This document shows positions 1 through 8,648 of a DNA stretch of 43,909 nt, in pieces (the first letter of the stretch is position 1; each line of letters opens with the position of its first letter). The position numbers and the translations under genes are program-made. The stretch is from assembly GCA_964657395.1 (NCBI GenBank), contig CAZZUX010000020.1, forward strand, positions 1 to 43,909. Direction: 5' to 3'. Below the pieces are notes generated by a model, which made no database searches, was not told the origin of the DNA, and saw only the letters and a program-made list of their open reading frames with translations. Origin of the DNA: G963692885 sp964657395 (GTDB taxonomy: Bacteria; Acidobacteriota; Terriglobia; Terriglobales; Acidobacteriaceae).

Positions 1-11
1 CGCGGACCGGC

Positions 12-1847
12 TTAAGCGAACACCAGGTTCAGGAGAACCGCCATTCCGCCTACGATGGAGCCGATCCAAATTGGTTTCTGGTACCAGGGAAGATGCGTCT
101 CGCTTCTTCTGGGTGTGAGCGAATAGACAAGGCCTGCGAGTTCGGCTTCGGGCTTCGGCCTGGTCACGAGACTGATGAGTGTGGTGACTACCAGGTTTAC
201 AAAGAAAGCGAAAATAGCTGTCCAGAAGTTCTGCGCCATATCGCTGGGATAGAGATGAACGACGTGGATCCAGCCGCCATGGATGCCGGGCGAAGCGCCT
301 TGCGGCAGCGTGAGCCCATGATGGATTAAGGCTCCGGCCGAGCCGCTGAGCAGTCCGACGAAAGCGCCATGGCCGGTGGTGCGCTTCCAGAACATGCCCA
401 GCAGGAAGGTAGCGAAGAGAGGCGCGTTGACAAGCGAGAAGATCAGCTGCAGTGCGTCGAAAATATTATTGAAGCTGGTGACGGCATAGGCCGCTGCAAC
501 GGAGAGGACAATGCCGCCCACGGTCGCCGCACGGCCCATCCACAGGTAGTGTTCGTCACTGGCGTTCTTGCGGATGTAGCTTTGATAGATGTCATACGTC
601 CACACCGTGTTGAAGGCAGTGACGTTTCCTGCCATGCCGGACATAAAGCTTGCGAGGAGTGCGGTGATGCCCAGTCCAAGGATGCCGGTCGGGAAGAAGT
701 GGAGCAGCATCAGCGGCGTAGCAAGGTCGTAGTCGTAGACTGGTTCCCCATGAGAATCGACGACGGGCTCGCCGCTGATGGAGTCGAGTTTCTGCGGAAT
801 GATGCCATGCGGATGCGCCTGGTTCAACGCTTGTGCATCCGGACTCCCTGTGTCTTTGGCAGCAAGGCTTTCCGGGGAAGCGTTGGCAACGATGGTTGCC
901 GGTGCGCTGCTGTTGAAGGTGTGCGTGGTCATGGTGACGGCAATGAGTCCGGGCAGGATGACGAGAAACGGGAAGAACATTTTCGGAATGGCGGCGATGA
1001 CGGGGACGAGCCGTGCGGAGTCTTCGGATTCGGCGGCCATCGCACGCTGGATGACCAGGAAGTCTGTGCACCAGTAACCGAAGCTGAGCACAAAGCCGAG
1101 ACCCATGACCAGGCCTACGATGCCGACGCCAAGGTTATTTGTACTTGCGTGGGTCATGCCGCGCCACGAATGCGTCATGGTGCTGGGGAGTCGCTGCTGG
1201 ATGCCGTGCCAGCCACCCACGTTGCGCAAGCCAATCCAGACGAGCGGAAGGAAGCCCGCAACGATGAGGAAGAACTGCAGGACTTCGTTGTAAATGGCAC
1301 TCGTGAGACCACCGAGGAAGATGTAGCCAAGCACGATGAGAGCGCTGACAATTACGCTCACATGGAACACCCACGTTGCGGGCATCAGGCCATCGAACAA
1401 GCCGAGGGTTTTGATGAGCAGGGCCATGGCGTACATGCTGATGCCCGAACTGAAGACGGTCATGATCGCGAAGGAGAATGCATTTACTGCGCGTGTCTTC
1501 TCGTCATAGCGCATGCGCAGAAACTCAGGTACCGAGCGCGCCTTTGAACCGTAGTAGAACGGCATCATGAAGAAACCGACGAACAGCATCGCCGGGATGG
1601 CGCCGATCCAGTAGAAGTGACTACTAATGATGCCGTACTTGGCACCGGAAGCTCCCATGCCGATGACTTCCTGTGCGCCGATGTTTGCAGAGATGAAGGC
1701 CAGGCCGCAGACCCATGCAGGGATGGACCGGCCGGCGAGGAAGAAATCGTTGGAGCTGCGCATGCGACGTTTCAGCGCAAAGCCGATGCCAAGCACAAAG
1801 GCGAAATAAATGAACAGGATGAGCCAGTCGATCCAGGCGAGATGCAA
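12..1847 (-). CDS. Sodium:solute symporter (SSS family), probable sugar importer
   Basis: This is a polytopic inner-membrane transporter of the sodium:solute symporter (SGLT-like) family, expected to import a sugar or related solute with Na+. The N-terminus reads as a first membrane helix followed by the family-typical segment NDFFLAGRSIPAWVCGLAF, and roughly 13-15 hydrophobic segments follow. A long polar loop (about residues 305-375 of the 611) interrupts the middle helices. The frame opens at a GTG at 1880. The better start is TTG at 1847, because GAAGGAG lies 6 nt upstream of it inside the longer frame. It is the last gene of a minus-strand operon with the oxidoreductase fusion, GH79-like enzyme, GlcG-like protein and DUF3863-like protein, which suggests it imports the product released by the exported enzymes. 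The substrate cannot be read from sequence. Confidence 0.9.
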   Translation of the reverse strand: MHLAWIDWLILFIYFAFVLGIGFALKRRMRSSNDFFLAGRSIPAWVCGLAFISANIGAQEVIGMGASGAKYGIISSHFYWIGAIPAMLFVGFFMMPFYYGSKARSVPEFLRMRYDEKTRAVNAFSFAIMTVFSSGISMYAMALLIKTLGLFDGLMPATWVFHVSVIVSALIVLGYIFLGGLTSAIYNEVLQFFLIVAGFLPLVWIGLRNVGGWHGIQQRLPSTMTHSWRGMTHASTNNLGVGIVGLVMGLGFVLSFGYWCTDFLVIQRAMAAESEDSARLVPVIAAIPKMFFPFLVILPGLIAVTMTTHTFNSSAPATIVANASPESLAAKDTGSPDAQALNQAHPHGIIPQKLDSISGEPVVDSHGEPVYDYDLATPLMLLHFFPTGILGLGITALLASFMSGMAGNVTAFNTVWTYDIYQSYIRKNASDEHYLWMGRAATVGGIVLSVAAAYAVTSFNNIFDALQLIFSLVNAPLFATFLLGMFWKRTTGHGAFVGLLSGSAGALIHHGLTLPQGASPGIHGGWIHVVHLYPSDMAQNFWTAIFAFFVNLVVTTLISLVTRPKPEAELAGLVYSLTPRRSETHLPWYQKPIWIGSIVGGMAVLLNLVFA

Positions 1848-1941
1848 GCAGGACTCCTTCTTCGGTCGATCGAAGCCCACCTATCAGAACATCTTTTGCA
1901 GAGTTCCGGCCGACTACGTGATTATTTTTGAACTAAGGAGG

Positions 1942-4005
1942 CTACGTGTCACTTTCCAGCCACTTCGTTTGATCAGTGCCGAGGGGGATGGCGGAGGCAA
2001 ATGCCGAGTCGTTGAGCTCCGCAATCGAACGCGGGCCGATCAGGGGAAAGGTCGGGAATGGCTGATGGAGAACCCATGCAAGCGCGATGCCCATAGCTGA
2101 TGTTCCGAGTGTCTTTCCCAACTCGCCCGCGCGTTGTTTGCGTGCGAGATTGTCGGGGCTGGACCAGTGGCGTTCGATGTCACCTGCCTGCCGGTCGGCA
2201 AAATCCTTTGGCTGGTAGCCCGCGTCCTGCTGCTCGAGGAAGAAGCCGCGTGCCTGGCTTGACCAGGGGAAGAGCGGCATCTGCTTTTGCGTCAACCACG
2301 CCCGGGCGTCGGGGTTGCCGAAGGAGATCGCACCGGGATAGACCTCGTTCACCATGCGCGCAAGGCTCATCTGGTTGCTGACCGAGGTAAAACCTTCAAG
2401 GCCGTTCCTTTCGGCGTAGTGATTCGCCTCTTCAATCCTGGCTTGTGACCAGTTCGAGGCGCCGAAGCATCGCATCGTACCTTTGCGCTTATGCTGATTG
2501 AGCACGTCGATGATCTCGCCCACCGGCACATCGAGGTTGTCGCGGTGCAGCATATAGATGTCGATGTAATCGGTCCGCAGCCGTTGCAGGCTTTCGCTAT
2601 GCTGCCGGCTGAGTGCCTCGGGTGTGCACTCGGTATAAAGGGTGAGGGGCCATGGTGGAATGGGACTGTGCGCGCCCTTGTCCAGGAGAATGACCTCGCT
2701 GCGAACTCCCTGTTTTTCGATCCACCAGCCGAGTCGTGCTTCTGCCTTGCCCTGGTTGTAGATCCAGGCCGAGTCAAAGGTGTTTCCGCCGATCGAAAGG
2801 TAATGGTCCCATAGCACCATCACGGACTCGGGACTGCGGGCTGCATCGGTTCCCAGGACCAGTCGCGAAATTTTTTTGCCGAGCGGTGGAAAGAGAGCGC
2901 GCGCAATGGCGGGACGAAGAGTGGTTTTACCCCTGGCAGGCGGAAGTGCCTGCGCGCCTTCTTCCGTGTCGCGGTTGTAGACCAATCCGATTTCCTGACG
3001 CCAGCGGTCGAGCGCGCGCATGTTGGCCAGGCTGCTCTCCCACGAAATCAGCGGTGCCTGCCGGTCATCAATGTAGCGCGCGACATAATCGGCCTCTGCC
3101 GTAAAGAGGCTTTTTTCGGCGTGGACGGTCAGGGTCTCGGATCCTTTGCCGTAACGCTTGACGATGATTTCGGAGTCACCGGCCCCGCGCATCTTGAAGA
3201 CCCACGGAGGATGCGGAATAGTGATTTGGCCTTTTGTTCCGTACACGCGGATGGCGCCATCTTTTTCAAGGCGAATGCCGCAGGACAGAGTGGCGAGGAT
3301 GTTTTCCGGAAAGCGCATGACCGCTGTCGCATATTCATCCACGTGCGAGTCAGTGCCGATGCAGCCGATGGCCTTCACTTCGACTGGCTCCGCGATGGCA
3401 ATGTTGAGTGCTGCCTCCACCACGGTGCGCGCAGTCGACACGCAATAGCCGCCAACGTCCAGGATGCCGCCGCCGGCGAGATCAGGATCGACGAGGCGAC
3501 CGGTGTTTGCCGCGGGCACATTGAAGTTGAAGTTGATGTCGATAGCGCGCACCGACCCAATGCTGCCTTTACGGATCAACTCTGTAAGCCGTTGGATCTG
3601 CGGATGGATGCGGTACATATAGGCTTCCATCACGAAGACGTCATTCTGCCTGGCTGCTTCGAAGACTGCTTCTGCCTGGGCATGGCTCATGGTGATCGGC
3701 TTCTCGACGAGGATGTGCTTGCCCGCGTTTGCCGCCTTGATTGCCCACTCTGCGTGTGAGACGTGCGGAGTGGATATGTAAACGATGTCTACAAGTGAGT
3801 CTGCGAGCAGCTCTTCATAGCTCCCGTAGGCAGCAGGCACCTGGTGCTTTGCTGCGAATGCTTCTGCTCTCCCCAGGTGGCGGGCAGCAACGGCTCTCAG
3901 TTCCCCGGAATCTGACTGGCGGATGCCCTCGGCAAACTCATTGGCAATCGCACCTGCCGCGAGCAGACCCCAACGCAGGCGTTTGCCGGAAACTCGATCC
4001 GTCAT
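1942..4005 (-). CDS. Fused Gfo/Idh/MocA oxidoreductase - aldo/keto reductase
   Basis: This 687-residue protein carries two NAD(P)-dependent oxidoreductase modules on one chain. Residues ~8-345 form a Gfo/Idh/MocA dehydrogenase: a Rossmann start GLLAAGAIA, the signature EKP at 101-103 (catalytic-type Lys102) and GGGILDVGGY near 178-187. A linker (~345-375) leads to an aldo/keto reductase barrel (~378-687). Its usual catalytic tetrad can be placed at Asp411 and Tyr416 (TFDSAWIY), Lys443 (LLDKGAH) and His487 (YMLHRDN). Both modules look complete, so this is a true fusion and not a frameshift artefact. No signal peptide is visible, so it should be cytoplasmic. GAAGGAGATCGG precedes the ATG. It sits between the GH79-like gene (118 bp upstream) and the symporter, so it probably oxidises and/or reduces an imported sugar. 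The substrate is unknown. Confidence 0.88.
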   Translation of the reverse strand: MTDRVSGKRLRWGLLAAGAIANEFAEGIRQSDSGELRAVAARHLGRAEAFAAKHQVPAAYGSYEELLADSLVDIVYISTPHVSHAEWAIKAANAGKHILVEKPITMSHAQAEAVFEAARQNDVFVMEAYMYRIHPQIQRLTELIRKGSIGSVRAIDINFNFNVPAANTGRLVDPDLAGGGILDVGGYCVSTARTVVEAALNIAIAEPVEVKAIGCIGTDSHVDEYATAVMRFPENILATLSCGIRLEKDGAIRVYGTKGQITIPHPPWVFKMRGAGDSEIIVKRYGKGSETLTVHAEKSLFTAEADYVARYIDDRQAPLISWESSLANMRALDRWRQEIGLVYNRDTEEGAQALPPARGKTTLRPAIARALFPPLGKKISRLVLGTDAARSPESVMVLWDHYLSIGGNTFDSAWIYNQGKAEARLGWWIEKQGVRSEVILLDKGAHSPIPPWPLTLYTECTPEALSRQHSESLQRLRTDYIDIYMLHRDNLDVPVGEIIDVLNQHKRKGTMRCFGASNWSQARIEEANHYAERNGLEGFTSVSNQMSLARMVNEVYPGAISFGNPDARAWLTQKQMPLFPWSSQARGFFLEQQDAGYQPKDFADRQAGDIERHWSSPDNLARKQRAGELGKTLGTSAMGIALAWVLHQPFPTFPLIGPRSIAELNDSAFASAIPLGTDQTKWLESDT

Positions 4006-4123
4006 CCGATCTCCTTCATGTGTTCATTTCGTTGTTCAGGCTTCATCTCAACCATCTCATGCTTGAACCTGGTGACGGTCTTCCGATCTTCATAGTGGTG
4101 CAGGCTTCCCAGATTGAGTGATA

Positions 4124-5533
4124 TCAGCTTCGACTCTGCAGCAGAATGGCGCTACAGGCTGGAAGAAGCATCTCGCCTGCGACTTCTTCTCGATCGTGCG
4201 GCATCCATTTTCCATCGCTGTCCACGGCACTGCCGCCGAGGCTGATTTCGTCTTTGCTTTGAGGGGAAGGTGCGGTGAGCCGGATACCGTATGGTTTGCG
4301 AAGCGGCAGGCCGGCTGTAGAGATGTGCATGGGCTGATCTAAAGTTTTGTTGATCAGGATGACGCACTGCATGTTGGATGGGCTGCCGATAGCGTAGAAG
4401 GAAGCCGCCTGCGGTGCATGATCAGCTTCAAGAGCGAAGATGCCATGATTCGGCGCGCCGGAGATCGCGAAGGCGAGCATGCCGTAATAACTGGCTCCGA
4501 TTGTGCACTGGCCAGCTTCGTCATTCAGGATGGGTGAGTACGAGCTGAGAAAGCCAAGCTGATTGAAGCCGGTTTCGATGTTGACGCCTGCGCATCCGGA
4601 TTGCGCGAGGAGGAGCATGAAATCCAGGGTCCAGAGTGTGCCGGCGAAGGTATCGCTCAAGCCGGGATGGCCTCCTCCGAAGAATGAATTCGTTTCGCAC
4701 ATGCGCCACGGTATGCCTGAGGTGATAGAAGCGTGACGGAGTCGCTGCAGCTTCAGCACCAGTGCAGGATCGGGAGACAGAAGCTGATCGAGCGTGGCCT
4801 GTTTCTGGCCGCCGCGATAGTAGTGAGTCGTGAGCAGCTGCACTGCGCCGTGTGCCGAGACGGCCATCTGTTCCACCCAATCCACGGATGCAGCCGTGTC
4901 AGGAGCCGCGAAGGAAATGCCGGGATGTGCCGCCAAGATGGCGGATCGCCAGCGATCATACTCGGCGCGGAAGGCTGTGAAGGTGTAGGGAGGGTGGCGC
5001 GCCGGGTCAGTGCCGTTGCCATAATTTTCGACTTCGTTGCCGAGCTCAAGGGCGAGCAGCCGATCGCCGAGGTGTTCGTTCACGGCCCGTACTTCGATGA
5101 GGGCCTGTTGCAACGTGCCGCGGCCGAAATTGACGCTCCAGATTGCTTTCCATCCGATGGCATTGAGGAAGCCGCTGAGCCGCTGCAGATCGGCGGGGGT
5201 GATGACAGTGTCTTTCGGATCTGTCTTCGACTTGCCCTGGTCTGCGTAGCTTGTAAAGTCTGCGACGATCCCGCCTAACCGCAGCATTCCTGCGTGACCG
5301 AGGTTGCGGATGAGTTGTACGTGACGCTGGTTCCCGGTGCTGAAAAGATCGGGGCGCGCTGCTGACGACAATTCGTAGCCGAGGCCTGCGAAATCCCTCG
5401 GGACCGCAGTGATGCTCCTTCCCAAGGGGATGCGAAGCCGGGTGGCCGTCCGAAGTTGTGCTGAGCTTTGCTTAAGGACAGCGAGACTGGAAAGAGCCAG
5501 CGAAGAGTGGAGGAACCTGCGACGAGTGAGCAT
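4124..5533 (-). CDS. Tat-exported glycoside hydrolase, GH79-like
   Basis: This is a 469-residue predicted glycosidase related to GH79 (beta-glucuronidase/heparanase-like, clan GH-A). It begins with a twin-arginine leader, TRRRFLHSSLALSSLAVL, so it is probably exported folded. The clan GH-A acid/base signature is seen in ALELGNEVENY (Glu167), and the likely nucleophile is Glu280 in PWRMCETNSFFGGG. HYYR near 238-241 fits the active-site rim. The C-terminal ~110 residues look like the all-beta domain that follows the barrel in this family. The gene starts 12 bp after the GlcG-like gene stop and lies upstream of the oxidoreductase fusion and symporter, consistent with releasing a sugar or uronic acid that is then imported. 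The family call is by motif recognition. Exact specificity (glucuronide, 4-O-methyl-glucuronide, other) is not inferable. Confidence 0.8.
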   Translation of the reverse strand: MLTRRRFLHSSLALSSLAVLKQSSAQLRTATRLRIPLGRSITAVPRDFAGLGYELSSAARPDLFSTGNQRHVQLIRNLGHAGMLRLGGIVADFTSYADQGKSKTDPKDTVITPADLQRLSGFLNAIGWKAIWSVNFGRGTLQQALIEVRAVNEHLGDRLLALELGNEVENYGNGTDPARHPPYTFTAFRAEYDRWRSAILAAHPGISFAAPDTAASVDWVEQMAVSAHGAVQLLTTHYYRGGQKQATLDQLLSPDPALVLKLQRLRHASITSGIPWRMCETNSFFGGGHPGLSDTFAGTLWTLDFMLLLAQSGCAGVNIETGFNQLGFLSSYSPILNDEAGQCTIGASYYGMLAFAISGAPNHGIFALEADHAPQAASFYAIGSPSNMQCVILINKTLDQPMHISTAGLPLRKPYGIRLTAPSPQSKDEISLGGSAVDSDGKWMPHDREEVAGEMLLPACSAILLQSRS

Positions 5534-5545
5534 GCAGTCGCCGAC

Positions 5546-6130
5546 TTAATGGCTTTTAGCCGCCAGCTGCAGGACGCTGTTCAATCCTGCGTGCGAAACC
5601 GCAACATCATCTGCGGACTGCCCGCCGCTGAAGGCAGCAATGAGATAGCCTCCTCGAACGCGCACAATCACGCCGCCCTCCCAGCCGAACTCGCCGGTCA
5701 TGGGTGGCCTGACCTGGCTGCCACTGTTCTTCAGCGTGTCCGCCATCTCTGCGGCTTTTGCGTACACGATCGCCAGCAGGTTGTTGCCTTTCTGCGTCGG
5801 ACTCGGCTCATCCTTCATGCGTCCGACAACCTGCATCTTCGAGTTCCACGATGTGATGTGATCACCCTCGAAGTAAGAGATCACAGCGACGCCGCTCACT
5901 TTCATCTGCTCCGCACGCCCGCGCATGGCGGATAAGCCTGCATCCGCAAGCTGATCAAATTGCGATTCGGGTATGGCTACATCGACGGGCGTCTCCTGCG
6001 ATTTTGCAGGAACATTCGTTACGGGCGCGGCTGCTGAGGAAGGGGTGGCTGTAGCAGGCTGGGTTTGTGCGTGCAGACCTGCCGCGGTGAAAGTCAATCC
6101 CAAGACAACAACAGCAGCGCTTTTTCGCAT
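5546..6130 (-). CDS. Secreted GlcG/HbpS-like (DUF336) protein
   Basis: This is a 194-residue protein with a Sec-type signal peptide (MRKSAAVVVLGLTFTAAGLHAQ) and a Ala/Pro/Thr-rich spacer to about residue 50. The C-terminal ~130 residues resemble the GlcG/HbpS-like (haem-degrading or DUF336) fold: a helix with AIVYAKAAEMADTL, then GGVIVRVRGGYLIAAFSGG and a closing helix SADDVAVSHAGL, which matches the usual gly-rich strand plus DE-A-AGL ending. The frame extends 15 codons upstream. Met at 6130 was chosen because GGGAGATC precedes it and the signal peptide starts there. It lies between the DUF3863-like gene and the GH79-like gene in the sugar locus. GlcG-like proteins occur beside sugar or glycolate genes but their role is poorly defined, and I do not assign a reaction. 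Confidence 0.68.
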   Translation of the reverse strand: MRKSAAVVVLGLTFTAAGLHAQTQPATATPSSAAAPVTNVPAKSQETPVDVAIPESQFDQLADAGLSAMRGRAEQMKVSGVAVISYFEGDHITSWNSKMQVVGRMKDEPSPTQKGNNLLAIVYAKAAEMADTLKNSGSQVRPPMTGEFGWEGGVIVRVRGGYLIAAFSGGQSADDVAVSHAGLNSVLQLAAKSH

Positions 6131-6223
6131 ATCGATGATCTCCCGTTTTATGCCAGGCGAAATGTTGACACACATTGTGGACTGTTGACTATGAGCCGCA
6201 GTATTCCAATCGAAAACTGCGAC

Positions 6224-7579
6224 TCAGGCGAGGTGCTGTTTCAGCTCCGGATAGCGGCTGAAGATGCGCCGCTGATCTGTTTGACTGAGTTGCCGAAGAG
6301 GGATTGGCTTGTCCTGAGGGCGGGTGCCTTTCTGATTCAGGACATTCATCAGGCTCCATTCACGTTGCAGGCCACGCGGCTCGGCGACGGGAAGATCGTA
6401 GCGGGTGAGGTCGATGACGGAGGGTGGACTGTTTTTGGTCCAATCGCGCAGAAGCGCGAGACGAAAGTCGCGGTTCATGAACCACTGTATTTCCAGGTTT
6501 TTTTCGGAACCTGGTGCGCCGGTTCCCTTTTCGTCGAAGCGATAGTTCAGCAGCGCGTTGGTCGGCGTATGTCTGCGCCACTCCATGCCGAAGGCGCCTT
6601 CGGTGATGACCTGGGTGTCCGGCCATCGATCGCGCACGGCCTGCAGCCACCAGGTGAGATCTTCATCGTGGCCGATCGATACTTCCCAGATAGCGGTAAC
6701 CCATCCGAAACGGTTCAGCTCGTGACCACGATCGAAGTGGACCGAGGTGGTGTCCATCATTTCGTTGCGACCAGCTACCTTGCCGAGGTTGCCGACGGAT
6801 TCGATAGGACCGACGCCGAGGCGGCTGTTGAATCCTTCCTTGAAACCATCTCGACGTGCAGAGAGGAAGTCGCAGGTCCAGCCATCGAGGCAGACACAAT
6901 CAATGAAATCCGCGGGGCCTTGTGCCGGCTTGAGATAATGCTCGCGACTGGGATAGTAGGGATAGCAGATGCCGCCGTCGCCGTCGCCGTGATCGATGCC
7001 GTGCTGGCTCCAGATCTGTCCCTGGCAGACGTGAATGCCCTCATCTTCGGCAAGAAGGCGCTGGTTTCCCGCGTCCATGAAGCCGGCTACCAGGCACTGC
7101 GGACGATAGCTCCCGCCGACCATGGTGGAGATCATTCCCAGGGCGTCGTGAATAATTTTTCGGTTGTGCTCGCGGGTGTCGTACATGGGCGCGAAGTAGC
7201 CGCCGGGAATGAAGGTGATCTCGTCACCGTACCTGTCGTGATAGGAAGCCAGCAGGCGTCGTGCATCCTGGTACTGCCGGCGAGTATCCGTGAGTGCCAG
7301 CCAACTGATGGCCCACGTCATTTTTCCGTCGGGACAGCCCCATGTGAAGGCGTCCCGGCGCGAGCGGATGTGGTCGGGGGTGTTGTCAGGAGCTTCATCT
7401 TCTCCTATGGAATGATGGGGCGTCACCTCGATCTGGTTGACGCGGACAACCGAGACGTGGGTCAGATATCTTCCTGTCAATCCCGGCCCGGCAGCCAGAC
7501 CGGTGGCACCAAGTGCAAGAAATGCTGCTGTACCTGCCGTGGTGCTGAGAAATTGCCGTCTGGTCCAATCTCTGCTCAT
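6224..7579 (-). CDS. Tat-exported protein resembling DUF3863/DUF3864 family
   Basis: This is a 451-residue protein with a clear twin-arginine leader (TRRQFLSTTAGTAAFLALGA), hence predicted to be exported. The mature part reads like a (beta/alpha)-barrel carbohydrate-active protein of the DUF3863 type with a C-terminal DUF3864-like part. Conserved-looking stretches are PGGYFAPMYDTREHN, SQHGIDHGDGDGGICYPYYPS (about residues 195-215), CVCLDGWTCDF and VITEGAFGMEWRRH. Acidic and aromatic residues are dense, as in glycosidase active sites, but no catalytic pair can be named. AGGACACGATCA precedes the ATG. It is the first gene of the minus-strand sugar locus, divergent from the Crp/Fnr regulator and 93 bp upstream of the GlcG-like gene. 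The DUF assignment is from memory of family hallmarks and needs a profile search. A carbohydrate-related role is inferred from context. Confidence 0.65.
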   Translation of the reverse strand: MSRDWTRRQFLSTTAGTAAFLALGATGLAAGPGLTGRYLTHVSVVRVNQIEVTPHHSIGEDEAPDNTPDHIRSRRDAFTWGCPDGKMTWAISWLALTDTRRQYQDARRLLASYHDRYGDEITFIPGGYFAPMYDTREHNRKIIHDALGMISTMVGGSYRPQCLVAGFMDAGNQRLLAEDEGIHVCQGQIWSQHGIDHGDGDGGICYPYYPSREHYLKPAQGPADFIDCVCLDGWTCDFLSARRDGFKEGFNSRLGVGPIESVGNLGKVAGRNEMMDTTSVHFDRGHELNRFGWVTAIWEVSIGHDEDLTWWLQAVRDRWPDTQVITEGAFGMEWRRHTPTNALLNYRFDEKGTGAPGSEKNLEIQWFMNRDFRLALLRDWTKNSPPSVIDLTRYDLPVAEPRGLQREWSLMNVLNQKGTRPQDKPIPLRQLSQTDQRRIFSRYPELKQHLA

Positions 7580-7806
7580 TGATCGTGTCCTATTCTGTTG
7601 TCGTGGCTCAGCTTGACCTCACCCACTGTCGCAAGAATGAACGAAACGTGCAATTGCCTGGCGCGAGAGGTCTTCGACAAAACGAGTGAGCTATTTTGAC
7701 CATGCGATTCTTCGATCCAGGATGCATTGTTGATAAGGTGAGCAGTGCGTTCGCATGATTGATCCGGACGATGCCAGCTTTCGACTTGAGGCCGGAGGAG
7801 GAAGGA
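7580..7806. promoter_or_regulatory. Divergent intergenic region between sugar locus and Crp/Fnr regulator
   Basis: This 227-bp region must hold the start of the minus-strand sugar operon and the promoter of the plus-strand Crp/Fnr gene. The only signals I can point to are the ribosome binding sites at either end: TAGGACACG for the minus gene and GGAGGAGGAAGGA for the plus gene. I looked for TGTGA-N6-TCACA and TTGAT-N4-ATCAA sites. I found only weak half-sites (for example TTGAT at 7734-7738), not a convincing dyad. Confidence 0.4.
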
Positions 7807-8568
7807 ATGGTCACAAACTCCGAAATAAAGCCATTCGCCCACAACTCGTACCTGCAGGAAGAAGGTGCGGGTCGCAAGCTCGTCCACCTGAAGGCGTCGG
7901 CGAAGTTCTTCACGCAGGGCTCGGTCTCCAATTGCATCTTTTTTCTGCAGTCCGGACGCGCAAAGTTGACGGTACTCTCCAAGGGCGGAAAAGAGGCGAC
8001 GATCACCCTGCTCGGCGCCGGAGATTTTATTGGTGAAGAGGCTCTGGTCGCGGCTGGAGGTTTGCGGATGGCAACGGCTTCCGCCATTAGTGCCTGTACA
8101 GCCATGCGCATTGAACGGGACGAGATGGTGCGTGTGCTTCACAGCGAACACACCTTTTCCGATTTTTTTGTGCGTTTTCTGCTGGCACGTGGCATGCGGA
8201 CGCAGGCCGACCTGGTGGATCAGCTCTTCAATTCGAGCGAGAAGCGACTGGCGCGCACGCTTTTGCTGATGGCTGAATTCGGACGCGCAGGCGAGCCGGA
8301 AACGCTGATCCCGGCTATCACGCAGGAAGCACTCGCCGAGATGATCGGGACGACGCGCTCGCGGGTCAGCTTTTTCATGAATCGCTTCCGCAAGCTTGGC
8401 TTTATCGAATACAACGGGCGCATCCGCGTGCACAAGTCGCTGCTGAACGTGGTTCTGCATGATCAGTTCAGCGGAGAGAATGCTATTCGTCCCCGGGTCG
8501 GGATGGTGGCAAAGCAGGAGAAGGCTCGCAGGAAATCGGCCACGCCGACGAACTCACCTGCTAAGTAG
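7807..8568 (+). CDS. Crp/Fnr family transcriptional regulator
   Basis: This is a 253-residue cytoplasmic DNA-binding regulator. Residues ~20-130 form the cyclic-nucleotide-binding-type beta-roll (SNCIFFLQSGRAKLTVLSK, then GAGDFIGEEALVAAGGLRMA). A dimerisation helix follows (RFLLARGMRTQADLVDQL). The C-terminal winged helix (~160-225) has the recognition segment ITQEALAEMIGTTRSRVSFF and NRFRKLGFIEYNGRIRVH, as in Crp/Fnr members. No Fnr-type N-terminal cysteine cluster is present, so it is not an iron-sulphur sensor. The frame opens at 7759. ATG at 7807 was chosen because GGAGGAGGAAGGA sits directly upstream. It is divergent from the GH79 sugar locus and could regulate it, but the effector and binding site are unknown. 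Loss of the canonical cAMP pocket cannot be judged by eye. Confidence 0.9.
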   Translation: MVTNSEIKPFAHNSYLQEEGAGRKLVHLKASAKFFTQGSVSNCIFFLQSGRAKLTVLSKGGKEATITLLGAGDFIGEEALVAAGGLRMATASAISACTAMRIERDEMVRVLHSEHTFSDFFVRFLLARGMRTQADLVDQLFNSSEKRLARTLLLMAEFGRAGEPETLIPAITQEALAEMIGTTRSRVSFFMNRFRKLGFIEYNGRIRVHKSLLNVVLHDQFSGENAIRPRVGMVAKQEKARRKSATPTNSPAK

Positions 8569-8648
8569 CTGTTCGCTGTGTTCGTTCCTTTGTTCTGGCG
8601 GCTAACGTAAGGTCCGCGATTCGGCAGGGCTTCTACTAGACTAAGCGG

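Noticed and set aside
369..1547. 392-codon plus-strand frame opposite the symporter
   Set aside because: The translation is rich in Glu/Asp/Arg/His/Cys without domain pattern, while the minus strand encodes an obvious transporter.
6065..7582. 505-codon plus-strand frame opposite the DUF3863-like gene
   Set aside because: It is a GC-driven shadow. The minus-strand frame has a Tat leader, a ribosome binding site and coherent protein patterns; the plus frame has none.
7576..8460. 294-codon minus-strand frame opposite the Crp/Fnr gene
   Set aside because: There is no ribosome binding site or domain, and it would overlap the start of the sugar operon. The plus strand has a strong ribosome binding site and a regulator fold.
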